A stretch of DNA of 64,000 bases from Oscillospiraceae bacterium (GTDB taxonomy: Bacteria; Bacillota; Clostridia; Oscillospirales; Oscillospiraceae): contig CADAHL010000003.1 of the NCBI GenBank assembly GCA_902787755.1, forward strand, positions 1 to 64,000, in the 5' to 3' direction. Every line of letters starts with the position of its first letter. Positions within the stretch are counted from its first letter, which is position 1. Below are positions 34,790 to 43,402 of the stretch, piece by piece. Position numbers and translations under genes: made by a program. The notes under the pieces were generated by a model. That model was given only the letters and a program-made list of their open reading frames with translations, made no database searches and was not told the origin of the DNA.

Positions 34790-35716
34790 TTACTTCATTT
34801 GTGCCAGGCACACAGCGGTACGGGCCGCAACGCGGGCGTTGTTCAGCACCAGCTGGATATTGCTCTCCAGGCTCTCGCCGCCGGTGAGCTCCACCACCTT
34901 GGCCAGCAGGAAGGGCGTAGTCTCCTTGCCGTGAATGCCCTGGGCCTTGGCCTCGGCCAGCGCCTGCTCGATGGCGGCGTCGATCACGTCCTTGTCCATG
35001 GCGTACTGTTCAGGGATGGGATTGGTGACCAGCATGCCGCCCTTGTACTCCAGGCCGCGCTGGGCCTTGAAGATGGCCGCCAGCTCCTCAGGGCTGTCCA
35101 CCCGGTAGTCCACGCCGAAGCCGGACCGGCGGGTGTAGAAGGCGGGCAGCTCCTCCGTGCCGTAGCCGATGACGGGCACGCCCTTGGTCTCCAGATACTC
35201 CAGGGTCAGCCCCAGGTCCAGGATGCTCTTGGCGCCTGCGCAGACCACCATCACCGGCGTCTGGGCCAGCTCCTCCAGGTCGGCGGAGATATCCATGGTG
35301 ACCTCGGCGCCGCGATGCACGCCGCCAATGCCGCCGGTGGCAAAGATCTTGATGCCGGCCATGTGGGCGATGATCATCGTCGTGGCGACGGTGGTGGCGC
35401 CGTCGGCCTTCCGGGCCACCAGGGCGGGAAGATCCCGGCGGCTGGCCTTGGCCACGCCACGGCCGGTCTTGCCCAGGTATTCGATCTCCTCACGGCTCAG
35501 GCCGGCCTTCAGGCGGCCGCCGATGACGGCGATGGTGGCGGGCACCGCGCCGTTTTCGCGCAGCGTCTGCTCCACCAGCAGAGCGGTCTCCACATTTTTC
35601 GGGTAGGGCATACCATGGGAAATAATGGTGCTTTCCAGGGCCACCACGGGCTTGCCCTCTGCCAGAGCCTGCGCCACTTCCGGCGCTACGTCCAGATACG
35701 GATTCATGTTCATCAT
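34790..35716 (-). CDS. psuG: Pseudouridine-5'-phosphate glycosidase
   Basis: The 308-aa enzyme splits pseudouridine 5'-phosphate into uracil and ribose 5-phosphate. The family signature VALESTIISHGMPYP lies near residue 27, with GVHRGAEVTMDISADL and VVCAGAKSILDLGLTLEYLET further on. It is coupled to psuK: its ATG overlaps the psuK stop by 4 nt. The pair degrades pseudouridine from RNA turnover. No pseudouridine transporter is adjacent. Confidence 0.95.
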   Translation of the reverse strand: MMNMNPYLDVAPEVAQALAEGKPVVALESTIISHGMPYPKNVETALLVEQTLRENGAVPATIAVIGGRLKAGLSREEIEYLGKTGRGVAKASRRDLPALVARKADGATTVATTMIIAHMAGIKIFATGGIGGVHRGAEVTMDISADLEELAQTPVMVVCAGAKSILDLGLTLEYLETKGVPVIGYGTEELPAFYTRRSGFGVDYRVDSPEELAAIFKAQRGLEYKGGMLVTNPIPEQYAMDKDVIDAAIEQALAEAKAQGIHGKETTPFLLAKVVELTGGESLESNIQLVLNNARVAARTAVCLAQMK

Positions 35717-36810
35717 TGATCCTCCAAAATTATATTTTTCATTTCTTCTCTCAGCGTGTCCGCGCTCATGGCCGGGTTGATGGTCTCCTCCCCCGCCATA
35801 GCGATGGCCGCGGCGGCCATACCGGCCCGGGCGCTCTCTGCCAGCTCCGCATTCCGGAGCCAGGCCCAGACCAGGGCTGCCATAAAGGCGTCGCCGCTGC
35901 CGGTGGTATTGACCACCCGGCGCGCCCGGCCTCTGAGCCGCACTCGACGGTTTTCCCCCGCCGCCAGCACGCCATCGGGCCCCAGGGTGAGAAACACCCG
36001 CTGCAGCCCCGTCTCCAGAAGGCGGTCCGCCGCCCGGTTCAGGCTCTGCTCGTCGGTGATGTTCACCCCGGACAGCAGCTCGGCCTCCAGGCGGTTGGGC
36101 TTGAGGGTATGGATCCGGCCCAGTACCTCCCGCAGCTTTCCCGCTTTGGTCACACTGACCGGGTCGGCGAAAACAGGCGTATCCGTGTGGCTGCAGAGCC
36201 AGACGATGGATTCCTCCGGGATATTGGTATCCAGCACCAGGACCCGGGCCCTGTTCAGCCAGGCCCCCCGGGCCGCCAGCGCCGCGGGTGTCAAATGCCG
36301 GTAGAGGTCCATATCCGCCACCGCCAGACGCATATCTCCGGAGGGATCGGCGATGTACACATAGGTGGAGGTCGCCGCTCCGGGCACCCGGAGGGAATTG
36401 CTCAGATCGATCCCCAGCTCGGCACAGGAATCGCTGATCTGCCGGGCGTATCCGTCGTCGCCGAGAACGGTGACCAGCCGGGTGTCGATCCCCAGCAGGG
36501 CCATATTGTGGGCGATGTTGCGCCCCACGCCGCCCAGGCTCAGGCGCACCCGCCCCGGATTGGAGTCGGCGGGGATCAGCGGCTGAAACGCGATCCCGCC
36601 CACGTCCATGTTCACGCCGCCGATCACGGCGGCATAGCTGGCCGGGGGCAATATATAGCCCTTGCCGGAAAGGTAACCCTTCCGGATCATATTGGAAATA
36701 TGCACGCCCATGGAGGAGCGGGTGATCCCCGCCCGGTCCGCCAGCTCCTGCTGGGAAACCATGGGGTTTTCTTCGATCCAGCGCAGGATCTGCCTCTCCC
36801 GATCGGTCAA
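35713..36810 (-). CDS. psuK: Pseudouridine kinase, PfkB family, with N-terminal helix-turn-helix
   Basis: The 365-aa product has residues 1-55 forming a winged-helix segment (MTDRERQILRWIEENPMVSQQELADRAGITRSSM), which may allow autoregulation. The rest is a PfkB kinase (GGVNMDVGG, GGVGRNIAHNMALLG, and the catalytic VNTTGSGDAFMAAL). It makes pseudouridine 5'-phosphate for PsuG. The N-terminal HTH is common in Firmicute members of this kinase group. Confidence 0.92.
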   Translation of the reverse strand: MTDRERQILRWIEENPMVSQQELADRAGITRSSMGVHISNMIRKGYLSGKGYILPPASYAAVIGGVNMDVGGIAFQPLIPADSNPGRVRLSLGGVGRNIAHNMALLGIDTRLVTVLGDDGYARQISDSCAELGIDLSNSLRVPGAATSTYVYIADPSGDMRLAVADMDLYRHLTPAALAARGAWLNRARVLVLDTNIPEESIVWLCSHTDTPVFADPVSVTKAGKLREVLGRIHTLKPNRLEAELLSGVNITDEQSLNRAADRLLETGLQRVFLTLGPDGVLAAGENRRVRLRGRARRVVNTTGSGDAFMAALVWAWLRNAELAESARAGMAAAAIAMAGEETINPAMSADTLREEMKNIILEDQ

Positions 36811-36933
36811 GGTCCTCGCCTCCTATTCGGGATCCAAGTCAATAAGCATTTGTTCAAGCATCTAAGCTCTTCTTTATTTTACACGTCCGACAGAGCCCTG
36901 TCAAGCTTTTTTGCCCTCCCGTTCTTCCCAGGA

Positions 36934-36962
36934 TTGCATCTTCCCGGGGGCCATGCTATGAT
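36934..36962 (+). promoter_or_regulatory. Promoter of the DUF4256 gene
   Basis: TTGCAT (36934-36939) and TATGAT (36957-36962) are 17 nt apart, 52 nt before the start. Confidence 0.7.
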
Positions 36963-37014
36963 GGCTGCACAGGGAAGTTGTTTTAGGATCATAACAGGGA
37001 AAGGAGCGGAAACC

Positions 37015-37563
37015 ATGTACGATCAGGAACAGTACTCCGCGCTTGTGCAGCGGTTGGAGGGGCGTTTTCTTGCCCATCCGGAGCGCCATCCGGCCCTCTC
37101 GTGGGCGGAGGCGGCATCCCGGCTGGAAGATCACCCGGAAGTACTGGAGACTCTTGCGCTGATGGAACAGACCGGCGGGGAGCCGGACGTGATCGGTCGG
37201 GACGCGGCCACCGGCGAGATCCTGTTCTGCGACTGCTCGGCCGAAACTCCGGCCGGGCGCAGAAGTCTGTGCTACGACCAGGCCGCCCGCCTGTCCCGGA
37301 AGAAGGGGGCTCCCGCAGACAGCGCCATAGAACAGGCCGAACGCATGGGGCTTGCGCTGCTGACGGAGGAGCAGTACCTGGCCCTTCAGGAGCTGGGAGA
37401 GTTCGACCGGAAAACCTCCAGCTGGATCTGCGCGCCGGAGGAGATCCGCCGGAAGGGCGGCGCGCTGTTCTGCGAGCGGCGCTACGGCCGGGTCTTTACC
37501 TTCCACAACGGCGCGGACTCCTACTACTCCGTCCGGGGCTGGCGGGGGCTCAAGCGGGTGTAA
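37015..37563 (+). CDS. DUF4256 family protein
   Basis: The 182-aa cytoplasmic protein spans the full DUF4256 domain: RHPALSWAEAASRLE, MEQTGGEPDVIGRDAATGEI, FCDCSAETPAGRRSLCYD, MGLALLTEEQYLALQELGEFDRKTSSW and FCERRYGRVFTFHNGADSYY. The function is unknown. The longer upstream frame is discarded because ATG 37015 has AAAGGAG at the proper distance. It is monocistronic. Confidence 0.93.
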   Translation: MYDQEQYSALVQRLEGRFLAHPERHPALSWAEAASRLEDHPEVLETLALMEQTGGEPDVIGRDAATGEILFCDCSAETPAGRRSLCYDQAARLSRKKGAPADSAIEQAERMGLALLTEEQYLALQELGEFDRKTSSWICAPEEIRRKGGALFCERRYGRVFTFHNGADSYYSVRGWRGLKRV

Positions 37564-37576
37564 AAGAAACAAACGC

Positions 37577-37606
37577 TTGCCAGAAGCGCCCCGGATGTGG
37601 TATGCT
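37577..37606 (+). promoter_or_regulatory. Promoter of the PIN-like gene
   Basis: TTGCCA (37577-37582) and TATGCT (37601-37606) are 18 nt apart, just after the DUF4256 stop. Confidence 0.55.
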
Positions 37607-37647
37607 CTGCGTGCCGCTATTACACAGAAAAGGAATATAGAATCAAA

Positions 37648-38502
37648 ATGAAGCACTATTACCTCGTAGATTTCGAGAACGTAGCCGACACCGGTCTGGA
37701 GGGCTTTTTCCAGCTGACCGCGGAGGACACGGTCTATCTGTTCTACTCCCCCAAGTCCAACCGCATCAACATCGACTTCATCCAGAAGCTGCTGGAGGGC
37801 AAGGGGCAGGCCAATCTCCGCTTCCTCTCCGTGTCCGCAGGAAACCAGGCTCTGGATCTGCAGCTGGCCTCCTTCCTGGGCAGTCTCATCTCCCAGGGCA
37901 GCGAAGACTGTGTCTATACCATCGTCAGCCGGGACAAGGGCTTTGCCGTCCTTCGTTCCTTCTGGAGCAATCACGCCGGGCTCTCCGGCATCCAGCAGGT
38001 CAGCCGCATTGCCGACGCCCGGCAGCTGGAGTGGCCGCTCAGAACCGAGCCGGAGAAAGTCTCTGCGCCAAAGAGTGAGTCTGCGGAAGAAGAGCCCTCG
38101 GAACCGGCCGCGTCCGCCGAGGAGCAGCCCGAGCCCGTCGCCGCCGCCGCGGAATCCGATGCCGGACAGGCCGATGAGTCTGCGGAGCCTGCGCAGAATC
38201 CGGAAAGCGCCCGCGTCTCGGAAACCAAGCCCGAGTCCGCCAAGGAGAAGAAGCCTTCTCCCCCGCCTCAGAATCGCACCTCCCAGCAGAGCGGGGCGGC
38301 CAAGCAGGCGCTGAATACCAGCGTCCAGCAGGTCTTGAGCAAGGCCAAATATGAGGACAAGATTATCAGCCCCGTGGCCTCCCTGGTCTCCCGGGCCTAC
38401 GGCGACAAGAAGATCCGCCAGACCGTTTACCGGGAGCTCATCAAGCTCTTCGGCCAGAAGCTGGGTTTGGAGGTCTACAACCACGTGAAGCCCCTGCTCT
38501 GA
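37648..38502 (+). CDS. PIN/NYN-like domain protein with disordered acidic middle
   Basis: The 284-aa product starts with MKHYYLVDFENVADTGLEG. This is the opening of NYN/PIN-like domains, in which Asp, Glu and Asn gather metal for RNase activity. LDLQLASFLGSL and YTIVSRDKGFAVLRSFW complete the fold (residues 1-125). A long Glu/Ala/Pro/Ser-rich segment (about 130-220) leads to a conserved helical C-terminus (VASLVSRAYGDKKIRQTVYRELIKLFGQ). Its substrate is unknown. A terminator lies 2 nt after the stop. Confidence 0.8.
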   Translation: MKHYYLVDFENVADTGLEGFFQLTAEDTVYLFYSPKSNRINIDFIQKLLEGKGQANLRFLSVSAGNQALDLQLASFLGSLISQGSEDCVYTIVSRDKGFAVLRSFWSNHAGLSGIQQVSRIADARQLEWPLRTEPEKVSAPKSESAEEEPSEPAASAEEQPEPVAAAAESDAGQADESAEPAQNPESARVSETKPESAKEKKPSPPPQNRTSQQSGAAKQALNTSVQQVLSKAKYEDKIISPVASLVSRAYGDKKIRQTVYRELIKLFGQKLGLEVYNHVKPLL

Positions 38503-38504
38503 GC

Positions 38505-38547
38505 AAAAAACACAGCCCGCAGTTCATGAACTGCGGGCTGTGTTTTT
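38505..38547. terminator. Bidirectional terminator
   Basis: AAAAAACACAGCCCGCAGTTCATGAACTGCGGGCTGTGTTTTT is a near-perfect palindrome that can stop both the PIN-like gene and the minus-strand apiosidase-like operon. Confidence 0.9.
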
Positions 38548-38560
38548 GTCTTTCGTCGGA

Positions 38561-40108
38561 TCAGCCGACTCTGGTAGCCAGAACAGCCAGGCCCTCTTCT
38601 CCGGGCAGCTGCAGCAGCGTACTGCCGGAGGCGTCCTCCCGGAGCACCTGACGGGTCATGTTCCAGACGTCGATCAGCTCCACCCGGTACTTCTTATCCT
38701 CAGGCAGGGGCAGGGTCTGCTGGCCAAAGCACTGCCGGTCATTGAACCAGAGGTAGGCCTCCTCGCCGGCGTGAGCGGCCCATTCATGCTCCCCGGCGAT
38801 GTGGGCGGTGCGATCGTCGATCTCCATGCGCCGGATGCTCTTGACGAAGAGCCTTGCGATCTCCTTCCACTGGCCCTCGACCTGCTCCAGCGCCGCGTCC
38901 ACCTGCTCGTCGCTGAGCAGCGCCATCTGCACCCAGCCGCCGGGCATCGGCGTCAGCGGGCCGGGCAGAGCCTCCACGATCTGCCGCAGGAAGGCGATCC
39001 GCTCCGGGCTTTCGCCTTTCAGCCTGCCGCCTCTGGCCCACCAGAGCACCTCGTCCTCGGCCAGGAAGGTCTCGCCGTGGGTGCAGTAGGAGCCGCTGGC
39101 GATGCAGCGCCAGAAGCGGTTGACCATCTCCCGGGCGGAAATGCTGCCCCAGAAGTGGGGCAGGTTGCCCTCGTAGCAGCACTCGTCGATGACGACGGGC
39201 TTCTGATAGCGCTGGATCCAGCGGGGGATCTCGGTCAGGCCCTTGGTCTGGAGGCTGGCGTGGGTCACGTTGGGCCGGGTGGCGTCCCAGAAGCAGAAGC
39301 AGTTGTGGTTGGACAGCAGATGGCCGTAGGGGTCGTTTTCCGCAACGAAGGCTTCGATCCCCTCCCAGTCGGCCAGGGATTTGGCGCCGCACAGATCGTA
39401 CTCATTGGCCAGAGACCACCAGATCCCGGGTCGGGCCGCCAGCCGGCGGAGCAGATAGTCCAGATAGACCAGGTTCTCCTCCTGGCTGAATCTGGAGAAG
39501 CCCCAGCGATCATAAGGATGGAACAGGATCAGATCCACCTGGATCCCCATGGCGCAGATCCGGTCCAGGATGGTCTCGAAGCGGTCCCAGAAGGCGATGC
39601 AGGGACGGGCGACGTCCCAGCTGCCGTCGGCCTTTTTCTCGAAGGCGTAGACGGGCGGCTCGTTGTGGTTGTAATCGTAATCCTTGGGGAACACGCACAT
39701 ACGGACCTTGTTGAACGACGCGGTGCGCAGAGTCTCCAGGGTCTGCTCCACCAGAGCGTCATCCTGGTGGGCCAGAGCATAGACGGTGGTCCCGAAGGGA
39801 TAAAACAGCGTGCCGTCCTCGAAGGCAAAATGGGTCTCCACCGCTTTTACCAGGCCGTGATCCCCGGCCTGTGCGGGCTCGCAGATCTCACTGCCCCGGG
39901 CGTCGAGCAGGCCGCTGACCGTCCAGCAGACCTCTCCCGCCGTCTCGGGCAGGTAGCGGACAAGGTACTTCCCGTCCCCGGCATAGAAGCCTTTGACGGT
40001 TTTGCTCGCGCCGCCTGCGGTAAAGGTTGCGCTCAGATCGATCTGCGCCCAGTTTTCGGAAAGCTCCGGCCCCTGAAAGGCCAGTTCAAAGCACTGATAC
40101 TGTCTCAT
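38561..40108 (-). CDS. Apiosidase-like glycoside hydrolase (DUF5060-DUF4038-DUF5605 type)
   Basis: The 515-aa intracellular protein has an N-terminal beta domain (about 1-90; DUF5060-like), a TIM-barrel (about 95-400) of the kind once called DUF4038 (apiosidase/GH140-like), and a C-terminal beta domain (about 425-515; DUF5605-like). The likely acid/base Glu is 236 in WWSLANEYD and the nucleophile Glu 309 in VVIDECCYEG. It is 65 nt downstream of a transketolase pair whose operon fits D-apiose breakdown, so release of apiose from a side-chain fragment is proposed. The domain family call is firm, the substrate is inferred. Confidence 0.82.
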   Translation of the reverse strand: MRQYQCFELAFQGPELSENWAQIDLSATFTAGGASKTVKGFYAGDGKYLVRYLPETAGEVCWTVSGLLDARGSEICEPAQAGDHGLVKAVETHFAFEDGTLFYPFGTTVYALAHQDDALVEQTLETLRTASFNKVRMCVFPKDYDYNHNEPPVYAFEKKADGSWDVARPCIAFWDRFETILDRICAMGIQVDLILFHPYDRWGFSRFSQEENLVYLDYLLRRLAARPGIWWSLANEYDLCGAKSLADWEGIEAFVAENDPYGHLLSNHNCFCFWDATRPNVTHASLQTKGLTEIPRWIQRYQKPVVIDECCYEGNLPHFWGSISAREMVNRFWRCIASGSYCTHGETFLAEDEVLWWARGGRLKGESPERIAFLRQIVEALPGPLTPMPGGWVQMALLSDEQVDAALEQVEGQWKEIARLFVKSIRRMEIDDRTAHIAGEHEWAAHAGEEAYLWFNDRQCFGQQTLPLPEDKKYRVELIDVWNMTRQVLREDASGSTLLQLPGEEGLAVLATRVG

Positions 40109-40173
40109 AGCGTTTCTCCTTCTTCTGTTGTCCGATATATCATATCACAAAAAAACGAATGTGCGAACCCGCT

Positions 40174-41142
40174 TTACAGCGATTTTGCCGCCCGAATGAT
40201 GCCCTGGGCGTTCAGGCCGTAGGTGTCGAAGACCTCCCGGGAATTGCCGGTAATGACCGGGGCGTCGGGCAGGGCCAGATTGATGACGCGTCTGGGGAAG
40301 TTTGCCGCCACCACCTGGGACACCATGGAGCCCAGGCCGCCGAAGGGGGCGTGCTCCTCCACGGTGACGAAGCCCTTCACCCTGGGGGCCAGGGCCAGAA
40401 TGGCGTCCTTGTCCAGGGGCTTGACGCAATACATATCTACCACGCAGGCGGAAATTCCGTCAGCCTCCAGAGCCTTGGCCGCCTCGATGGCGGGACGCAC
40501 CATCTCGCCGCAGGCCACGATGGCCACGCCCGGGGTTTCGGTGTTGCCGAGAACAGTCGCCCTGTTCATCTCAAAGGGGCAGTCCTCCGCGCTGTAGATA
40601 TCCTCCACCGGGTTGCGGCCCACGCGGACGTAGGCGCACTTCCCGTCTTGAAGCAGGGCCTGAATGAGCTTTCTGGTCTGGTGCCGGTCGGAGGGCAGAT
40701 AGACGCGCATATTGGGGATGGCGGAGAGGGCCGCAATGTCCTGGGCGCTGTGGTGGCTCATGCCCAGCGCGCCGTAGCTGACGCCGCCGGAGATGCCGAT
40801 GAGCTTCACGTTGGTGTCGGAGTAGGCGCAGTCGATCTTGGCCTGCTCGTAGCTGCGGGTAGAGAGAAAACAGGCGGGCGAGAACGCGTAGGGCTTTTTG
40901 CCGCAGCTGGCAAGGCCCGCGGAGATGCTCACCAGGTTTTGCTCCGCGATGCCCACTTCGATGCTCTGTTCGGGGTAGGCGTTGAAAAAGGGCGTCATGG
41001 AGGCGGAGCCTCTGGAGTCGCTGCACAGGGCGACGACGCTGGGGTCAGCGGAAGCGGCCTCCATCAGCGTGTCGCAGATGGCCTGCCGGTTGGGGATCTT
41101 ATTGCCCACGGTGCTCAGTTCAGGCAGCTTATGCATTCTCAA
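40174..41142 (-). CDS. Transketolase C-terminal subunit (candidate apulose-4-phosphate transketolase B)
   Basis: The 322-aa product covers the pyrimidine-binding and C-terminal domains of a split transketolase (VALCSDSRGSASM, IEVGIAEQNLVSISAGLASCGKKPYAF, GALGMSHHSAQDIA, TVEEHAPFGGLGSMVSQVV). It overlaps the N-terminal subunit gene by 14 nt. In the D-apiose isomerase route a two-subunit transketolase (AptA/AptB) converts apulose 4-phosphate plus glyceraldehyde 3-phosphate to xylulose 5-phosphate and dihydroxyacetone phosphate. The neighbours fit that role. General pentose metabolism is the alternative. Confidence 0.9.
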   Translation of the reverse strand: MRMHKLPELSTVGNKIPNRQAICDTLMEAASADPSVVALCSDSRGSASMTPFFNAYPEQSIEVGIAEQNLVSISAGLASCGKKPYAFSPACFLSTRSYEQAKIDCAYSDTNVKLIGISGGVSYGALGMSHHSAQDIAALSAIPNMRVYLPSDRHQTRKLIQALLQDGKCAYVRVGRNPVEDIYSAEDCPFEMNRATVLGNTETPGVAIVACGEMVRPAIEAAKALEADGISACVVDMYCVKPLDKDAILALAPRVKGFVTVEEHAPFGGLGSMVSQVVAANFPRRVINLALPDAPVITGNSREVFDTYGLNAQGIIRAAKSL

Positions 41143-41965
41143 TCGCCTCCTTCCGACTGGTCAGATCCGCCTGGATCCGGGCATACTCTTCCGCGTTCGG
41201 GACCTTGTGGTGCCAGGGGGCCTGGTTCTCCATGACGGAGGAGCCGCGGCCCTTGATGGTGTGGGCGATGACCACGCTGGGCTGTCCCCTGGTCTCTTTG
41301 GCCTCGGTGAAGGCCGCGTCCAGAGAATTCATATCGTTGCCGTCGCACTCGATCACGTGCCAGCCGAAGGCGGCAAAGCGATCCGCCAGCGGCTCGTGGC
41401 TCATCACGTCCTCGGTCTCTCCGGAGATCTGCAGGCTGTTGCGGTCCACCACCGCGCAGAGATTGTCCAGATGATAGTGGCCCGCGGCCATGGCGCCTTC
41501 CCAGACGCTGCCCTCGGCCAGCTCCCCGTCGCCCATGACGGTGTAGACCCGGTAAGCCGCGCCGTCCATCTTCCCGGCCAGGGCCATGCCCACGCAGACC
41601 GGCAGGCCGTAGCCCAGAGAGCCGGAGTTCATCTCCACCCCGGGAAGCGTGTTGTGGGGGTGTCCGATGAACTCGCTGCCGTAGCGGGAGAAACTGTTCT
41701 TGTACGTCTCAAAGTCGAAGAAGCCCTTCTCGGCCAGGACGGTGTAGTAGCTCTCCACGCTGTGGCCCTTGGAGAGAACGAACCTGTCCCGGTTGGGATC
41801 GTCCTTGTTCTCCGGAGAAACGTTCATGTGCTTGAAATAGAGCATGACCAGGGTATCCATCACGCTCATGTCGCCGCCGATGTGCCCGGTTTTTGCGCCG
41901 ACGATCACATCCACGGTCTTTTTGCGCAGCTCATAGGCCAGCGCCGCCAGTTCCCTGTTCGTCAT
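41129..41965 (-). CDS. Transketolase N-terminal subunit (candidate apulose-4-phosphate transketolase A)
   Basis: The 278-aa product is the thiamine-diphosphate-binding half: GAKTGHIGGDMSVMDTLVMLYF, RDRFVLSKGHSVESYY, and the GDGELAEGSVWEGAMAAGHYHLDNL...VDRN motif that binds magnesium and the cofactor. It works with the C-terminal subunit encoded immediately downstream, overlapping by 14 nt. It begins 1 nt after the isomerase-like gene, so the three are strictly co-transcribed. Confidence 0.92.
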   Translation of the reverse strand: MTNRELAALAYELRKKTVDVIVGAKTGHIGGDMSVMDTLVMLYFKHMNVSPENKDDPNRDRFVLSKGHSVESYYTVLAEKGFFDFETYKNSFSRYGSEFIGHPHNTLPGVEMNSGSLGYGLPVCVGMALAGKMDGAAYRVYTVMGDGELAEGSVWEGAMAAGHYHLDNLCAVVDRNSLQISGETEDVMSHEPLADRFAAFGWHVIECDGNDMNSLDAAFTEAKETRGQPSVVIAHTIKGRGSSVMENQAPWHHKVPNAEEYARIQADLTSRKEAIENA

Positions 41966-41966
41966 T

Positions 41967-43391
41967 TCACACCTCGTCGAACACCACGTCTTCGCCGTGG
42001 AGATAGGCCTTCACCTTGTCCTCGATGGGATCGTAGAGGTCGGGCTTGACACCGATGTACTTGCAGGCCTCGTAGACCACCGGCACCACGTCGCCGTGGA
42101 TGGCAGCCACATGGTGGATGTAGGGGCCTTCCACCACCTTGGCCTCCAGACGCTTGAGATTGTTGACCTCCACCCAGACGTAGGTGCCCCGGGTCCAGGG
42201 GCCGTCGATGCCTCTGGCATGGCCCAGGAGGATGGAGTACTCGCCCTCGTCGCCGTCAAAGCGCACCAGGCTCATGGGGCCGTGCTTGGCCTCGGCGGAG
42301 ACCGCGCCGTTTTCCGGGAAGGCCACGGGTACGCAGATGGTGGGTTTTTCCTTGGCAACAGAGATCGGCCAGGGGCCGCAGTGCTGCAGAAGCTCGCCGT
42401 TGTCGTTGTCGGGGTGGCGCACCGTCCAGTCGGAGAACATGACCCGCCGCTCGTTCATGGACGCGGCCTCGGCGATCAACTGGGAGATGGCGCCGTGGAT
42501 ATCCGTCTCGCAGACCACGGGGATGCCCTCTTCGTTCAGCAGGGAGTTGGCCGCGCAGGGCATGATGTGGATCTCGTCCTGCAGGGCGTTCCAGCACTGG
42601 ATGGCAATGGCGTTGCAGCCGTACTTCTCGGCCAGAGCCTTCATGGCCACCTTCAGCTCCGCCACATTGCGCAGATATTCCTCGGAGATGGAGCAGGTCA
42701 TATTCTCATGACAGTAGGCGACGATCTTGTCCACCTCGGTCTTCTCCTCGCGCCACTTGCGCATTTCACTGTAGAGCTCCGGCAGGGGGATGGGGGCCAG
42801 CTGGATGTTGAACTTCTCCAGCAGCTCGCCCTCGTTGCACATGGTGCTCCAGAAATCGAAGGGCCGGGGGCCGATCTGTAGGATGCGGGTGCGGCGGAAG
42901 ACCTTGACCACGTTGCACACGGCCAGGAAATCCCGGACGCCCCGCTCGAATTCGGGGTCCTCCAGGTTGCAGTTGTTCATATAGGTGAAGGGCACGCGGA
43001 AGCGCCGCAGCACCTTGCCGGTGGCGAAAAGGCCACACTGGCTGTCCCGCAGGCGCATGCCCTTTTCATCCGGGCGCTCGTCCCGGGGCCCCCAGAGCAG
43101 CACGGGGACGTTCAGCGCCTTGGCAAGCCTCGCGCACTCATACTCGGTGCCGAAGTTGGCGTGGGGCAGGAACAGGCCGTCCACCTTCTCCCGCCGGAAC
43201 TTCTCGATGATCTTCTCCAGACCCGCGTCGTCATAGAGCAGGCCCTCGTCGTTCACGTCGTCGATGTCCACGAAGTCGATGCCCAGCTCCCGGAGGCGGG
43301 CGGCGGTGAGATTGCGGTATTCCACCGCGGCCGGGGCCGAGAAGATGGCCCGGCGGGTGGGGGCAAAGCCAAGCTTGATCGTTGCTTTCAT
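41967..43391 (-). CDS. L-fucose/L-arabinose isomerase-like protein (candidate D-apiose isomerase)
   Basis: The 474-aa product opens MKATIKLGFAPTRRAIFSAP, as in the smaller fucose-isomerase-like family. It contains CNAIAIQCWNALQDEIHIMPCAANSLLNEEGIPVVCETDIHGA, whose Glu and Asp would bind the metal, and a C-terminal barrel (HCGPWPISVA, HHVAAIHGDVVPVVYEA). The true fucose isomerase is about 590 aa, so this is a divergent sugar isomerase. Proteins of this type include the D-apiose isomerase (ApsI), and the kinase and split transketolase next to it support apiose. It lies 11 nt from the kinase gene. Confidence 0.85.
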   Translation of the reverse strand: MKATIKLGFAPTRRAIFSAPAAVEYRNLTAARLRELGIDFVDIDDVNDEGLLYDDAGLEKIIEKFRREKVDGLFLPHANFGTEYECARLAKALNVPVLLWGPRDERPDEKGMRLRDSQCGLFATGKVLRRFRVPFTYMNNCNLEDPEFERGVRDFLAVCNVVKVFRRTRILQIGPRPFDFWSTMCNEGELLEKFNIQLAPIPLPELYSEMRKWREEKTEVDKIVAYCHENMTCSISEEYLRNVAELKVAMKALAEKYGCNAIAIQCWNALQDEIHIMPCAANSLLNEEGIPVVCETDIHGAISQLIAEAASMNERRVMFSDWTVRHPDNDNGELLQHCGPWPISVAKEKPTICVPVAFPENGAVSAEAKHGPMSLVRFDGDEGEYSILLGHARGIDGPWTRGTYVWVEVNNLKRLEAKVVEGPYIHHVAAIHGDVVPVVYEACKYIGVKPDLYDPIEDKVKAYLHGEDVVFDEV

Positions 43392-43402
43392 ACGGTTCCT
43401 CC